Shown here one piece after another: positions 16,474 to 24,290 of a stretch of DNA of 64,000 nucleotides. The position numbers and the translations under genes are program-made. Position 1 is the stretch's first letter. Every line of letters starts with the position of its first letter. The notes beneath the pieces are model-generated. The model ran no database searches and had not been told where the DNA came from. It was given only the letters and a program-made list of their open reading frames with translations. Origin of the DNA: Pseudoflavonifractor sp. AF19-9AC (lineage in GTDB: Bacteria > Bacillota > Clostridia > Oscillospirales > Oscillospiraceae); assembly GCF_003478995.1 (NCBI RefSeq), contig NZ_QUGI01000009.1:65494-129493 (forward strand), given 5' to 3'.

Positions 16474-16632
16474 CATAAAAACGCCCCCGACCGCGTGTAT
16501 GCTCACGGTCGGGGGCGCCGTCCGGGGAGATGCCTGTTCCGCCGGACATTTCTGGTGGTCAGAGTGCGTCACACTAGGTAGGAAGAAAGCAGGGAGGTGT
16601 AATGTGAGGAGGGGAGTTCGCTTCCTCTAACC
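16474..16632 (-). ncRNA. Candidate small regulatory RNA with C-rich anti-SD stretches
   Basis: A free-standing transcription unit of about 158 nt: a consensus promoter at 16639-16667 and a strong terminator (12-bp stem, arms 16482-16493 and 16506-16517, followed by TTTTTAT on the minus strand). No ORF with a ribosome site is present. Near the 5' end the RNA has C-rich, probably unpaired stretches CCCCTCCTC and CACCTCCC, complementary to Shine-Dalgarno sequences, as in Gram-positive trans-acting sRNAs such as FsrA. A GTCCGG/CCGGAC stem precedes the terminator. I do not recognise an Rfam family. Confidence 0.6.
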
Positions 16633-16638
16633 ACGTTT

Positions 16639-16667
16639 AGATTAGCATATGCTAACTCATTTGTCAA
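16639..16667 (-). promoter_or_regulatory. Promoter and palindromic operator of the small RNA
   Basis: TTGACA, 17 bases, TAATCT on the minus strand. A perfect 14-bp palindrome TTAGCATATGCTAA (16642-16655) covers the spacer and part of the -10, where a bound repressor would block polymerase. Its form resembles operators of metal-responsive DtxR-type regulators, but this is a resemblance only. Confidence 0.75.
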
Positions 16668-16687
16668 CCACTTTTTTGGCCTTTCAC

Positions 16688-16722
16688 AAAAAAACTCCGG
16701 AGCCCAAAGCTCCGGAGTTTTT
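16688..16722. terminator. Terminator downstream of the HIT gene
   Basis: Stem AACTCCGGAGC with complement, loop about 5 bases, A and T runs on both flanks; on the minus strand TTTTTTT follows, ending the HIT transcript. Confidence 0.88.
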
Positions 16723-16735
16723 CTGTTTTCTTGCA

Positions 16736-17074
16736 TCAGCCGGGAGGCCAGGTCATATCCCGTCCACCGAGGACGTGGAAATGGAGATGAGGCACAGACT
16801 GGCCGGCCTGCTCTCCGATGTTGGACACCACCCGGTAGCTCTCCAGGCCCAAGTCCTTGGTCACCTTGGAGATCACGGCAAAGATGTGGGCCACCACGGT
16901 GGCATTCTCCGGGTTGATCTCCGCCACGGAGGCGATATGGGCCTTGGGAATCACCAGGAAGTGGGTGGGCGCCTGGGGATCGATGTCGTAGAAGGCATAG
17001 ACCGTCTCATCCTCGTAGACCTTGTTGGACGGAATCTGCCCGGCGGCAATCTTACAAAACAGGCAATCAGACAT
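16736..17074 (-). CDS. HIT family protein (histidine triad nucleotide-binding)
   Basis: A 112-residue HIT-domain protein of the Hint type, probably hydrolysing adenosine 5'-phosphoramidates or related nucleotide conjugates. The N-terminal CLFCKIAAGQIPSNKVYED and the histidine triad PHLHFHVLGGRDM near the C-terminus are complete. Two cysteines (CLFC) suggest a zinc site as in many bacterial Hint proteins. ATG 17074 follows AAAGGAGGG. It has its own promoter and terminator and so is monocistronic. Confidence 0.93.
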   Translation of the reverse strand: MSDCLFCKIAAGQIPSNKVYEDETVYAFYDIDPQAPTHFLVIPKAHIASVAEINPENATVVAHIFAVISKVTKDLGLESYRVVSNIGEQAGQSVPHLHFHVLGGRDMTWPPG

Positions 17075-17106
17075 GGAAAACCCTCCTTTGTTTGTCAGGT
17101 ACTTCC

Positions 17107-17134
17107 ATTGTACCCCATTTTGCCGAAATTGCAA
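17107..17134 (-). promoter_or_regulatory. HIT gene promoter
   Basis: TTGCAA, 16 bases, TACAAT on the minus strand, ending about 35 bases before the start codon. Confidence 0.6.
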
Positions 17135-17141
17135 TGGGCAA

Positions 17142-18179
17142 TCAGCCCTCGGTGAAGGTCAGCCCATCCAGGGAGAAGGTCTGGCCCAGCAGGGTGATGG
17201 CGGTCACATCCTCCGGTTCCAGAATCATATCGGTCTGGAAGATGCTGTGTACCGCTCCGGTGGCTTCGTCGGTGGTCTGGGACACCATACGCCGTACGGA
17301 CACCTCTGTGCCGTCCGCAAGACGGAGACTGGCATCCTCCTCAACGCGGGCCAGGTCCGACTCCTCCCAAGCCCGCTCCTCCATCTCTCCCTGGAGGACG
17401 AAGGCCGCGCTGATGGGTGAGAGGTAGAGCTCGCTCAGGGTCATAGTCTCCCCATCCACCTGGATCGGCGCACTCAGGGCGTAGGTTCTGCCGCTGTCCT
17501 GCTCCGGCAGGGCCACGGTGCAGCTCTGCTCCTGCTCCTCCCTAGAGAAGTCCACGTTCAATTTTTTGCCTCCGCTCTCCATCAGCCATTTTGGCGTCAG
17601 GGTCACGCTCTGGCCCAACAGGTCCTTGGCTCCCAGCTCCCGGGCCCCCTTGGTTTGGAGGAAGGTGAGCCGGTTGTCCCCTGGGTCCTCATCCTCCAGA
17701 ATCACCGGGCCGTAACCCCAGCCGCTGCTGGCCGGCTGGTTGCGTGCCGAAGGGGGCAGCTCCATGCCCAGTTCCAAGTAGTAGGCCTCTCCGTCCAGCA
17801 CGGTTCCCTCCGGGGCAACCACCTCGGAGAGGACTGCCATGGAATAGCGGTCCGCCAACACCTGCACGATGTTGACCGTCCAGCCGTTTTCATACTGGAA
17901 GCTCTCTTCCACTCCAACGACGCCCCCGGACACCTGCTGGGCGTCCTCCTCCGCGCCTCTGAAATAGGCCACAAATCGCTGGTCCAGACCCGTTATCACC
18001 GTAAAGGCGCAGGCCATCAGCAGCAGAGCGGCAGCCACCAGCACCGTCACTGTTTTTTTCACCGGTTTCATTGGGCTTGTCCTCCTTTTCTCGCTTAGGA
18101 GGCGCTCCAGCATGGCCTCTTCCTCCTCACTAGACAGCCGGACCTGGTCAAAGATCCGTTCCAATTCACGGTTGTCCAT
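17142..18179 (-). CDS. DUF4179-type membrane anti-sigma factor
   Basis: A 345-residue single-pass membrane protein. A cytosolic N-terminal segment of about 40 residues would bind the sigma factor; the membrane helix is VTVLVAAALLLMACAFTVI (about residues 44-63); the rest is extracellular and begins with a DUF4179-like domain. The gene overlaps the ECF sigma gene by 14 bp, the usual sigma/anti-sigma arrangement. The extracellular domain presumably senses an envelope signal, but the signal is unknown. Confidence 0.8.
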   Translation of the reverse strand: MDNRELERIFDQVRLSSEEEEAMLERLLSEKRRTSPMKPVKKTVTVLVAAALLLMACAFTVITGLDQRFVAYFRGAEEDAQQVSGGVVGVEESFQYENGWTVNIVQVLADRYSMAVLSEVVAPEGTVLDGEAYYLELGMELPPSARNQPASSGWGYGPVILEDEDPGDNRLTFLQTKGARELGAKDLLGQSVTLTPKWLMESGGKKLNVDFSREEQEQSCTVALPEQDSGRTYALSAPIQVDGETMTLSELYLSPISAAFVLQGEMEERAWEESDLARVEEDASLRLADGTEVSVRRMVSQTTDEATGAVHSIFQTDMILEPEDVTAITLLGQTFSLDGLTFTEG

Positions 18180-18660
18180 ACTCGTTCACCTCCAGGATGT
18201 CTTTCAGCCTCCATCTGGCCTGAACCAGCCAGGTGCGGACGGTGGAAGGGTTCTTTCCCAGGATCTCCGCCGTCTCCAGGGTGGAATAGCCCTGGTAATA
18301 GTGGAGGTAGAGCACCATGCGGTACTTCTCCGGCAGAGATAGGATGTATTCCCATAGTTCCCCGTCCTCTGGGCGCTCCCAGGTCAGGTGTTCCAGGGCC
18401 TCCTCCCCCACCCGTTTGGTCCGCCACCAGTGTTTCAGCTGATTTTTGCATTCGTTTCTTGCGGTGACAATGAACCATGCCTTTTCATGCTCCGGATCAT
18501 GGAAGGGCTTTGGATCCTCCATCACCTTGCGGAAGACATTCTGGGCGGCGTCCTCCGCGTCAGGGCGGTTTTTCATCAGCATCATGCAGATTTGATAGAC
18601 CATTTTGATGTGTCGCCGGTAGAGGCTGGCCACTTCCTCCCGGCTCCGTATTCCATCCAC
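18166..18660 (-). CDS. ECF-type RNA polymerase sigma factor
   Basis: A 164-residue sigma-70 family factor of the extracytoplasmic-function group. Region 2 is seen in YRRHIKMVYQICMMLMKNRP DAEDAAQNVF (about residues 13-43), and region 4 in LPEKYRMVLYLHYYQGYSTL with the helix-turn-helix ETAEILGKNPSTVRTWLVQA. The downstream overlapping gene is its likely anti-sigma factor. The sequence GTTCCCTCC-N8-GTAATAG just upstream may be an autoregulated promoter; this is a weak inference. Confidence 0.92.
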   Translation of the reverse strand: MDGIRSREEVASLYRRHIKMVYQICMMLMKNRPDAEDAAQNVFRKVMEDPKPFHDPEHEKAWFIVTARNECKNQLKHWWRTKRVGEEALEHLTWERPEDGELWEYILSLPEKYRMVLYLHYYQGYSTLETAEILGKNPSTVRTWLVQARWRLKDILEVNEYGQP

Positions 18661-18740
18661 GAAGGCACCTCCCTTCTATCTCTTCTGTCTATTACACAAT
18701 TGGAGGGAACAAATTGTTGAGTGGAGAAAAAATTTTGAAA

Positions 18741-18777
18741 GGGACGGCACAGGCCGTCCCTCTGTGAGTGAAAAAGG
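18741..18777 (-). terminator. Terminator of the SUKH-like gene
   Basis: Stem GGGACGGC/GCCGTCCC with a 4-base loop at 18741-18760, followed on the minus strand by TTTCAAAATTTTTT; it lies just past the stop at 18795. Confidence 0.75.
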
Positions 18778-18794
18778 TATCTGGAATGGGGGTA

Positions 18795-19322
18795 TTAAAG
18801 CCCAAGCGTTTCGTAATACTCCGGGGAAAAGATCAGCACCGCCGGGTCAAAATCGGACTGAAGTGTCTTTACCGCCTCGTAAGGATCGGCGGGAGCAATA
18901 GAAAACTCCGTACGCAGGCACTCCAGGGCCTGTGCCTTTCGCGCCAAAAATTCCTGGCACCCCGGCCAGTCCGCTTCCCCGTCCTCCGCCAGCAGTTGGC
19001 GAAAGCGCTCCTCCGAAAGCCACCAGATCTGGGACAAGGGGTTGGCGTCCCGGCAAAACAGCACATAGGAGAGGAATGTGCGAAAATTCTCCGCCACCGG
19101 CAGCACATAGCTCCCTGGCTCTCCCATGGCGGGATCGACGCAGAACACCCGCTCGTCTCCCGGCAGCAGAATAAAGTGAACGCCGTCACAACCAATCCAA
19201 CCTACATACTCGGCTCCCAACGGGGTACAGAAGTACGGTTCATTCTCCTCCTGCTGGATGAGTCCGATGGATTCAAAATCCAGTTTCAAAGCACGAAACC
19301 GTTTCAGGTCCTCTCGCGTCAT
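18795..19322 (-). CDS. SMI1/KNR4 (SUKH)-like hypothetical protein
   Basis: A 175-residue acidic soluble protein. Segments such as GWIGCDGVHFILLPGDE, VLPVAENFRTFLSYVLFCRD and QIWWLSEERFRQLL recall SUKH-superfamily proteins (SMI1/KNR4 type) common in Clostridia, some of which are immunity proteins. No neighbouring toxin gene is present, so an immunity function is not supported by context. ATG 19322 follows GAAAGGAG. It appears monocistronic, with its own terminator. Confidence 0.5.
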   Translation of the reverse strand: MTREDLKRFRALKLDFESIGLIQQEENEPYFCTPLGAEYVGWIGCDGVHFILLPGDERVFCVDPAMGEPGSYVLPVAENFRTFLSYVLFCRDANPLSQIWWLSEERFRQLLAEDGEADWPGCQEFLARKAQALECLRTEFSIAPADPYEAVKTLQSDFDPAVLIFSPEYYETLGL

Positions 19323-19369
19323 GGGAATATTCTCCTTTCGCCATTTTCTCTCTTCGGACGGCAATATGC

Positions 19370-19400
19370 AAATCCCCGCCGTATATTTCGGCGGGGATTT
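19370..19400. terminator. Hairpin downstream of alaS
   Basis: A 12-bp stem (AAATCCCCGCCG and complement) with a 7-base loop, 42 bases past the alaS stop. The U tract on the minus strand is short (TTT), so it is a moderate terminator. Confidence 0.6.
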
Positions 19401-19441
19401 TACACATTGTAGGTGCTATTTGCTTACAATCGCGGGGCGGC

Positions 19442-22120
19442 TTACAGTCCCAGCTTCATGGACACTACATTGTCCACCATAGCCAGAGCATTGTCCAGCA
19501 TCAGGGGATCCTTACCGCCGCCCATGGCGGAGTCAGGCTTGCCGCCGCCGGAACCGCCGGCAATGGCAGACACCTGCTTGATGATGTCGCCGGCCTTCAC
19601 GCCCTTCTGAACGGCCTCCTTGCCGCAGACGGCCAGGAAGGTGATCTTCTCACCCTGAACGGTGGCCAGCACAGCCACCACCTTGGGATCCTTATCCCGC
19701 AGGAAGTCGCCCATGCTGCGCAGCCGGGCGGCATCGGCATCGGGCACGGTGGAGGTCAGCACCTTCAGACCACCCACGTCGTGGGCAGCAAAGAGGAAGC
19801 GCTCGGCCTCGCCCATGGCGTCCTTGCTCTTGAACTTCTCCACCAGCTGCTTCAGGTCCTTCATCTCGGCCATCAGGTGCTCAGCCTTGTCCCGCAGCTC
19901 GCCGGGCTTGGCCTTCAGGGTAGCAGCGGCCTGGAAGAGCATCTCCTGGTTGCGGTTCATGACCTCCAGGGAAGCCCGGCCGGTGGTGGCCTCAATACGG
20001 CGCACGCCGCTGGCCACGGAGAATTCGCTGGAGATGTGGAACACGCCCACCTTGGCGGTGTTGTCCAGGTGGGTGCCGCCGCAGAACTCCACGGAGTAGC
20101 CCTCGCCCATGTCCACCACCCGGACGGTGTCGCCATACTTCTCGCCGAAGAGGGCGATGGCGCCCCGCTTCTTGGCCTCCTCAATGGGCAGCACGTCGGT
20201 GTGGATTTCATAGCCCTCCAGCACCGCCTCGTTGACCATGGCAGACACCTTGGCCAGCTCCTCAGCGGTCATGGCGGAGAAGTGTGTGAAGTCAAAGCGC
20301 AGGCGGTCCTCCTCCACCAGGGAGCCGGCCTGATGGACGTGGTCGCCCAGCACAGTGCGAAGGGCCTTGTCCAGCAGGTGGGTGGCGGAGTGGGCGCGCA
20401 TCACGGCCTTGCGGCGCTTCACGTCAATGGCGGCAGTGACGGTATCGCCCAGCTTCAGCACGCCGGAGGACAGCTTGCCGTAGTGCATATACTTGCCGCC
20501 CTTGTTCTTCTGCACGTCGTTGACCAGGAACTGGGCGCCGCTCTGGGTGGTGATGGTGCCGTGGTCGGCCACCTGGCCGCCCATCTCGGCATAGAAGGGA
20601 GTCTTGTCCAGCACCAGGATGGCCTCCACGCCGGGCATGACCTCCTCAGCCTGCTCGTTCTCCACCACCAGGGCCACCACCTTGGCATCCTCAATGGCGG
20701 TGTTCTCGTAGCCCACAAACTGGGTCTCGGGCACGTCCTTGCCGAACTCCACGCCGGACCAGCCCAGATCGCCCAGAGCCTCCCGGGCCTTCCGGGCCCG
20801 CTGGCGCTGCTCCTCCATCTGCTTGTGGAACTCGTCCTCGTCCAGCTTCATGCCCTGCTCTTCCACCATCTCCAGGGTCAGGTCAATGGGGAAGCCGTAG
20901 GTATCATAGAGCTTGAAGGCGTCGGCGCCGGAGAAGGTCTGCTCCCCCTTGGCCTTGTGGCCCTCCAGCATCTCATTGAAGATACGGAGGCCGCCGTCGA
21001 TGGTCTTGGCGAAGTTCTCCTCCTCCACCCGGATGACCTTGGTGATATAGTCCTGGCGCTCCCGCAGCTCAGGGTAGTGGCCCTCGTTCTCGTGAATGAC
21101 GGTGTCACACACCTCATAGAGGAAGGGCTTGTTCACGCCCAGCAGCTTTCCGTGGCGGGCGGCCCGGCGCAGCAGGCGGCGGAGCACATAGCCCCGGCCC
21201 TCGTTGGAGGGCAGCACGCCGTCGCAGATCATGAAGGTGGCGGAGCGGATGTGGTCGGTAATCACCCGGAGGGACACGTCCTTGGCGGCGGTCTCGCCGT
21301 AGTGGGCGCCGGTGATCTCGCTCACCTTGTGGGTGATGTTCATGACGGTGTCCACGTCAAAGAGGGAGGGCACGCCCTGGCACACGCAGGCCAGACGCTC
21401 CAGACCCATGCCGGTGTCGATGTTCTTCTGTTTCAGCTCGGTGTAGTGGCCCTCACCGTCGTTGTCGAACTGGGAGAACACCACGTTCCAGACCTCAATG
21501 TAGCGGTCGCAGTCACAGCCCACGGTGCAGCCGGGCTTGCCGCAGCCCCACTGCTCACCCCGGTCGTAGTAGATCTCAGAGCAGGGACCGCAGGGGCCGG
21601 AGCCGTGCTCCCAGAAGTTGTCCGCCTTGCCGAACTTGAAGATGTGGTCAGCGGGGATGCCGATCTCCTCGTTCCAGATACGGAAGGCCTCGTCGTCGGC
21701 GGGGGTAGTCTCGTTGCCCTCAAAGACGGAGGGATAGAGGCGGTTGGGGTCCAGGCCCACCCACTCCGGGCTGGTCAAAAACTCCCAGGCCCAGTGGATG
21801 GCATCCTTCTTGAAGTAGTCACCGAAGGAGAAGTTGCCCAGCATCTCAAAATAGGTGCCGTGGCGGGCAGTCTTGCCGATGTTCTCAATGTCGCCGGTAC
21901 GGATGCACTTCTGGCAGGTACACACCCGGTGACGGGGAGGCTCCTGCTCCCCGGTGAACCAGGGCTTCATGGGGGCCATGCCGCTGTTGATGAGCAGCAG
22001 AGAGGGGTCGTTCTGGGGGATCAGAGAAAAGCTGGGCAGACGAAGATGGCCCTTCGTCTCAAAGAAGGCCAGGAACATCTCGCGCAGTTCATTCAGGCCA
22101 AAGGGTTTGGGATCGCTCAT
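19442..22120 (-). CDS. alaS: Alanine--tRNA ligase
   Basis: Class II alanyl-tRNA synthetase of 892 residues, full length. It charges tRNA-Ala. The N-terminal catalytic domain begins FGLNELREMFLAFFETKGHL; the editing domain shows the zinc-type motif HSATHLLDKAL and C-G-G-T-H (VEFCGGTHLDNT), and the C-Ala domain with GGSGGGKPDSAMGGG closes the protein. An internal CysxxxCys cluster (CGKPGCTVGCDCD) lies in the catalytic half. The gene is second in an operon behind a T-box and a DUF3887 lipoprotein gene, so it should be induced when tRNA-Ala is uncharged. Confidence 0.98.
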   Translation of the reverse strand: MSDPKPFGLNELREMFLAFFETKGHLRLPSFSLIPQNDPSLLLINSGMAPMKPWFTGEQEPPRHRVCTCQKCIRTGDIENIGKTARHGTYFEMLGNFSFGDYFKKDAIHWAWEFLTSPEWVGLDPNRLYPSVFEGNETTPADDEAFRIWNEEIGIPADHIFKFGKADNFWEHGSGPCGPCSEIYYDRGEQWGCGKPGCTVGCDCDRYIEVWNVVFSQFDNDGEGHYTELKQKNIDTGMGLERLACVCQGVPSLFDVDTVMNITHKVSEITGAHYGETAAKDVSLRVITDHIRSATFMICDGVLPSNEGRGYVLRRLLRRAARHGKLLGVNKPFLYEVCDTVIHENEGHYPELRERQDYITKVIRVEEENFAKTIDGGLRIFNEMLEGHKAKGEQTFSGADAFKLYDTYGFPIDLTLEMVEEQGMKLDEDEFHKQMEEQRQRARKAREALGDLGWSGVEFGKDVPETQFVGYENTAIEDAKVVALVVENEQAEEVMPGVEAILVLDKTPFYAEMGGQVADHGTITTQSGAQFLVNDVQKNKGGKYMHYGKLSSGVLKLGDTVTAAIDVKRRKAVMRAHSATHLLDKALRTVLGDHVHQAGSLVEEDRLRFDFTHFSAMTAEELAKVSAMVNEAVLEGYEIHTDVLPIEEAKKRGAIALFGEKYGDTVRVVDMGEGYSVEFCGGTHLDNTAKVGVFHISSEFSVASGVRRIEATTGRASLEVMNRNQEMLFQAAATLKAKPGELRDKAEHLMAEMKDLKQLVEKFKSKDAMGEAERFLFAAHDVGGLKVLTSTVPDADAARLRSMGDFLRDKDPKVVAVLATVQGEKITFLAVCGKEAVQKGVKAGDIIKQVSAIAGGSGGGKPDSAMGGGKDPLMLDNALAMVDNVVSMKLGL

Positions 22121-22168
22121 ATTTGATTACCTCCATGTAAAATCTTTTATATATAATACGATTTGCTA

Positions 22169-22600
22169 TTAAAATAAGGACTGCTCTCCAACGGTAAAGC
22201 CCATCAGTTCCATCTCAGTACTGAAGGCCACCCGGTAGACCGCTTTCTTTTTCTCGTGCTTGCAGTAGAACACCGCCGTGCCATATTCTTCGCCGCTGTC
22301 CAGCTTCTGCCCGGTGACAAGGGTGTCATTCTCCTTCACATAGGGTCCCACGTCGTCCAGCAGATTCTCCATGGCTTCCCGGATATCATCCACGGTACTG
22401 GTCTCCTGGCCGTCGGCCCGCATCCGGTCGTAGACGGCCTGATAGTCCCCCTCGTTGAGCAGGGTCACGATCTCCCGCCCTGCATCCAGGAGAGCCTCCT
22501 CATCCATGCCCTGGGGCAGCGCCTTTCCGCTGCATCCGGTCAGCACGGCCAGCAGCACCACGGCCAGCACGCCGGCTGTCAATCGTTTGAATTTGCTCAT
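22169..22600 (-). CDS. DUF3887 domain-containing lipoprotein
   Basis: A 143-residue secreted lipoprotein. The signal peptide ends in the lipobox LTGC (Cys23), and the mature part (about residues 35-140) resembles DUF3887, an NTF2-like cystatin-type fold of unknown role. It is the first gene after a T-box leader and 48 bp upstream of alaS, an unusual position for a lipoprotein. ATG follows AAAGGAG. Nothing in the sequence links it directly to alanine metabolism. Confidence 0.8.
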   Translation of the reverse strand: MSKFKRLTAGVLAVVLLAVLTGCSGKALPQGMDEEALLDAGREIVTLLNEGDYQAVYDRMRADGQETSTVDDIREAMENLLDDVGPYVKENDTLVTGQKLDSGEEYGTAVFYCKHEKKKAVYRVAFSTEMELMGFTVGEQSLF

Positions 22601-22620
22601 GTCACACTCCTTTTTCCCGA

Positions 22621-22853
22621 AAAAAACCGCCCCTGACCTTCGTCAGGGGCGGAAATTCCACGGTACCACCCTGATTATCCCAGGTTACACCAGGTACCCG
22701 GGCATCTTCAGCTGCCCAATAACGTGGGGCAATCCGTCCCGGTCCTCCCGGGCCGCTCAGAAGTGGCTTGCGCGGTTCTGCCTGCCGGGGGCTTTCACCC
22801 TTCCCCCTCGCTTTGGGCGGCGCCGCCGCGCTTGGCTTCGTCATAGCGTTTAC
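22621..22853 (-). promoter_or_regulatory. T-box riboswitch (tRNA-Ala sensing)
   Basis: The T-box sequence AGGGTGGTACCGTGGA (22657-22672, minus strand) is followed by a terminator with an 11-bp stem (22627-22652) and a U6+ tract. Upstream a long stem I region is present; a candidate specifier is GCC (Ala) at 22765-22767, in the context AAGCCACTTCTGAGC. The assignment to alanine agrees with alaS in the operon. The tRNA acceptor end pairs with TGGT-type bulge bases to favour the antiterminator. Confidence 0.9.
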
Positions 22854-22859
22854 TGTGTC

Positions 22860-22887
22860 ATTTTATCATGTTTTCCCCCATTGTCAA
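22860..22887 (-). promoter_or_regulatory. Promoter of the T-box/alaS operon
   Basis: TTGACA, 16 bases, TAAAAT on the minus strand; the predicted start is about 22853, at the beginning of stem I. Confidence 0.75.
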
Positions 22888-22927
22888 GTCGTTCTCCACA
22901 TTTTTCTCAGAGATTTCAAAGCTTCTA

Positions 22928-22956
22928 TTGACAGAGAGAAAAAAATATGGTAGGAT
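22928..22956 (+). promoter_or_regulatory. Promoter of the tRNA-Ser pair
   Basis: TTGACA, 17 bases, TAGGAT, 28 bases before the first tRNA-Ser. Confidence 0.8.
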
Positions 22957-22984
22957 AGTTCTCGCCTCTGATTGAAAAAGATGA

Positions 22985-23071
22985 GGAGAGATGTCCGAGT
23001 GGTTTAAGGAGCCGGTCTTGAAAACCGGTGACTCGCAAGAGCCGTGGGTTCGAATCCCACTCTCTCCGCCA
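22985..23071 (+). tRNA. tRNA-Ser (anticodon TGA)
   Basis: An 87-nt class II tRNA with acceptor stem GGAGAGA/TCTCTCC, a long variable arm, T-loop GGTTCGAATCC and encoded GCCA end. The anticodon stem CCGGT encloses CTTGAAA, giving anticodon TGA (UCA codons). Confidence 0.97.
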
Positions 23072-23106
23072 CTTTTTTCTCAAATAAGTTTATTGCTTGT
23101 AGCCAT

Positions 23107-23198
23107 GCAGAAGTACCCAAGTGGCTATAAGGGGCTCCCCTGCTAAGGGAGTAGGCGGGTAAAACCGTGCGGGGGTTCGAATCCCCCCTTCTGCGCCA
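23107..23198 (+). tRNA. tRNA-Ser (anticodon GCT)
   Basis: A 92-nt class II tRNA with acceptor stem GCAGAAG/CTTCTGC, a long variable arm and an encoded GCCA end. The anticodon stem CTCCC/GGGAG encloses CTGCTAA, giving anticodon GCT (AGC/AGU codons). It is 35 bp downstream of the other tRNA-Ser and shares its promoter. Confidence 0.97.
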
Positions 23199-23237
23199 CG
23201 ATGCCGCAAAGCCTGTGCTTTGCGGCATCGTTTTTTT
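23199..23237 (+). terminator. Terminator of the tRNA-Ser pair
   Basis: A 14-bp stem CGATGCCGCAAAGC with complement, loop CTGT, followed by T7, beginning at the base after the tRNA CCA end. Confidence 0.92.
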
Positions 23238-23330
23238 ATACTTCTCTTGCCTCAACAACGGCGCCATTCTTTGGCTTGACTTCTTGTCCCAGCTGCCCCA
23301 CCGGTCACTGCCGGCGGGGCAGCTCTTCTG

Positions 23331-24095
23331 TTATTTCAGGGCAGCGTTGAGCATAGCTGCCACTTCCTGCCGGGTGGCAAAGCCCTGGGGGCTGGTGCCG
23401 TCCGTGAAGCCCCGTTCCACCGCCTGACGCAGAGGCTCCTTGGCCCAATCGCTGGTGGCCAGCTTGGTCCGGCTTTTCAAATAGACCTCCATCATCTTGT
23501 TGAACTGTTCTTGTGTCACCGTTTCTTCCTCCATTGCCTGAGCCACATCGGCTCGAAAATCGTCCATGGACTTGCCATACATGGGAAACCAGTGGAGTAC
23601 GTCGGCGTGATTGCTGGCAATCCCCCGCTGATGCCCCTCCTGATGACAGATGACCACTCCATCCGCCTTTGGGTCCAGACCGTAGCGCTGGCACAGGTAG
23701 GCGGTCAGCTCCACCGCCTCTTGATAGACGGCCCGGAAATACGTCTCGTCGGACAGGTCATCTTCACAGATTTCAAACGAGATGTGAGTGTTGTTGGCGC
23801 TGCCCTTGGGGCCGCTGGCGCTGTGCCACCCACGCATGGTCCAGGGCAGCGTCTGATAGGTGGCCACCGTTCCATCTTTCTGTCTGCCAATGAAGGCATG
23901 GACGCAGGCTCCCACGCCGCTTTGGTTCCAGTTCCGGGAAGAGCTCTCCCCCAACAGGCCGTCGTCGGGGCCCACATAGCGCCTGAGATTGGGATTGTTG
24001 GCTCCGGTAGAGTGAACCATCACCCCCTTGGGGACAATGGTTCTTCCCGCCTTGTAGCAGTCGTTTTCTTTTAGCATGCAGACGTGTAAGTTCAT
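23331..24095 (-). CDS. N-acetylmuramoyl-L-alanine amidase (amidase_2), endolysin-like
   Basis: A 254-residue amidase of the zinc-dependent amidase_2/PGRP type that would cut between MurNAc and the stem peptide. Zinc ligands are suggested by the histidines of GVMVHSTGANNPN and by HQEGHQRGIASNHADVLHWF; the substrate-binding region contains HISFEICEDD. No signal peptide is seen. The C-terminus (EPLRQAVERGFTDGTSPQGF, then ATRQEVAAML) resembles the SLH-like wall-binding motif of clostridial phage lysins. It stands alone, without holin or other phage genes, next to a tRNA pair; it may be a domesticated phage lysin. Confidence 0.82.
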   Translation of the reverse strand: MNLHVCMLKENDCYKAGRTIVPKGVMVHSTGANNPNLRRYVGPDDGLLGESSSRNWNQSGVGACVHAFIGRQKDGTVATYQTLPWTMRGWHSASGPKGSANNTHISFEICEDDLSDETYFRAVYQEAVELTAYLCQRYGLDPKADGVVICHQEGHQRGIASNHADVLHWFPMYGKSMDDFRADVAQAMEEETVTQEQFNKMMEVYLKSRTKLATSDWAKEPLRQAVERGFTDGTSPQGFATRQEVAAMLNAALK

Positions 24096-24290
24096 CCTCG
24101 ATTTCTCTCCCCCAGCACATGTGCACATCCTTCTCCCCTGCTTTGGGCCATTTTCTCACCGGTCTGTCCGGTGAGCTTGCCTTCGCTTTTTACATCCGGG
24201 AAGTAGGCTGATCCTTCTGCAACGAGGCAGCCATTTTCAGGCTCACCCGGTTCAGTCTATGCCTGCCATTTCCAGTTGGTGTCTGCCCAT

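Noticed and set aside
16490..16590. Minus-strand ATG near 16540 giving a 32-codon ORF through the sRNA terminator
   Set aside because: No ribosome site, runs through the terminator hairpin and its composition is unlike genes here.
19781..22126. A 781-codon plus-strand open frame opposite alaS
   Set aside because: A mirror of alaS with low-complexity composition; the alaS frame is certain. The same applies to long frames opposite rimO (38258-41218), ffh (2998-5316) and ymfF/ymfH (1030-2922).
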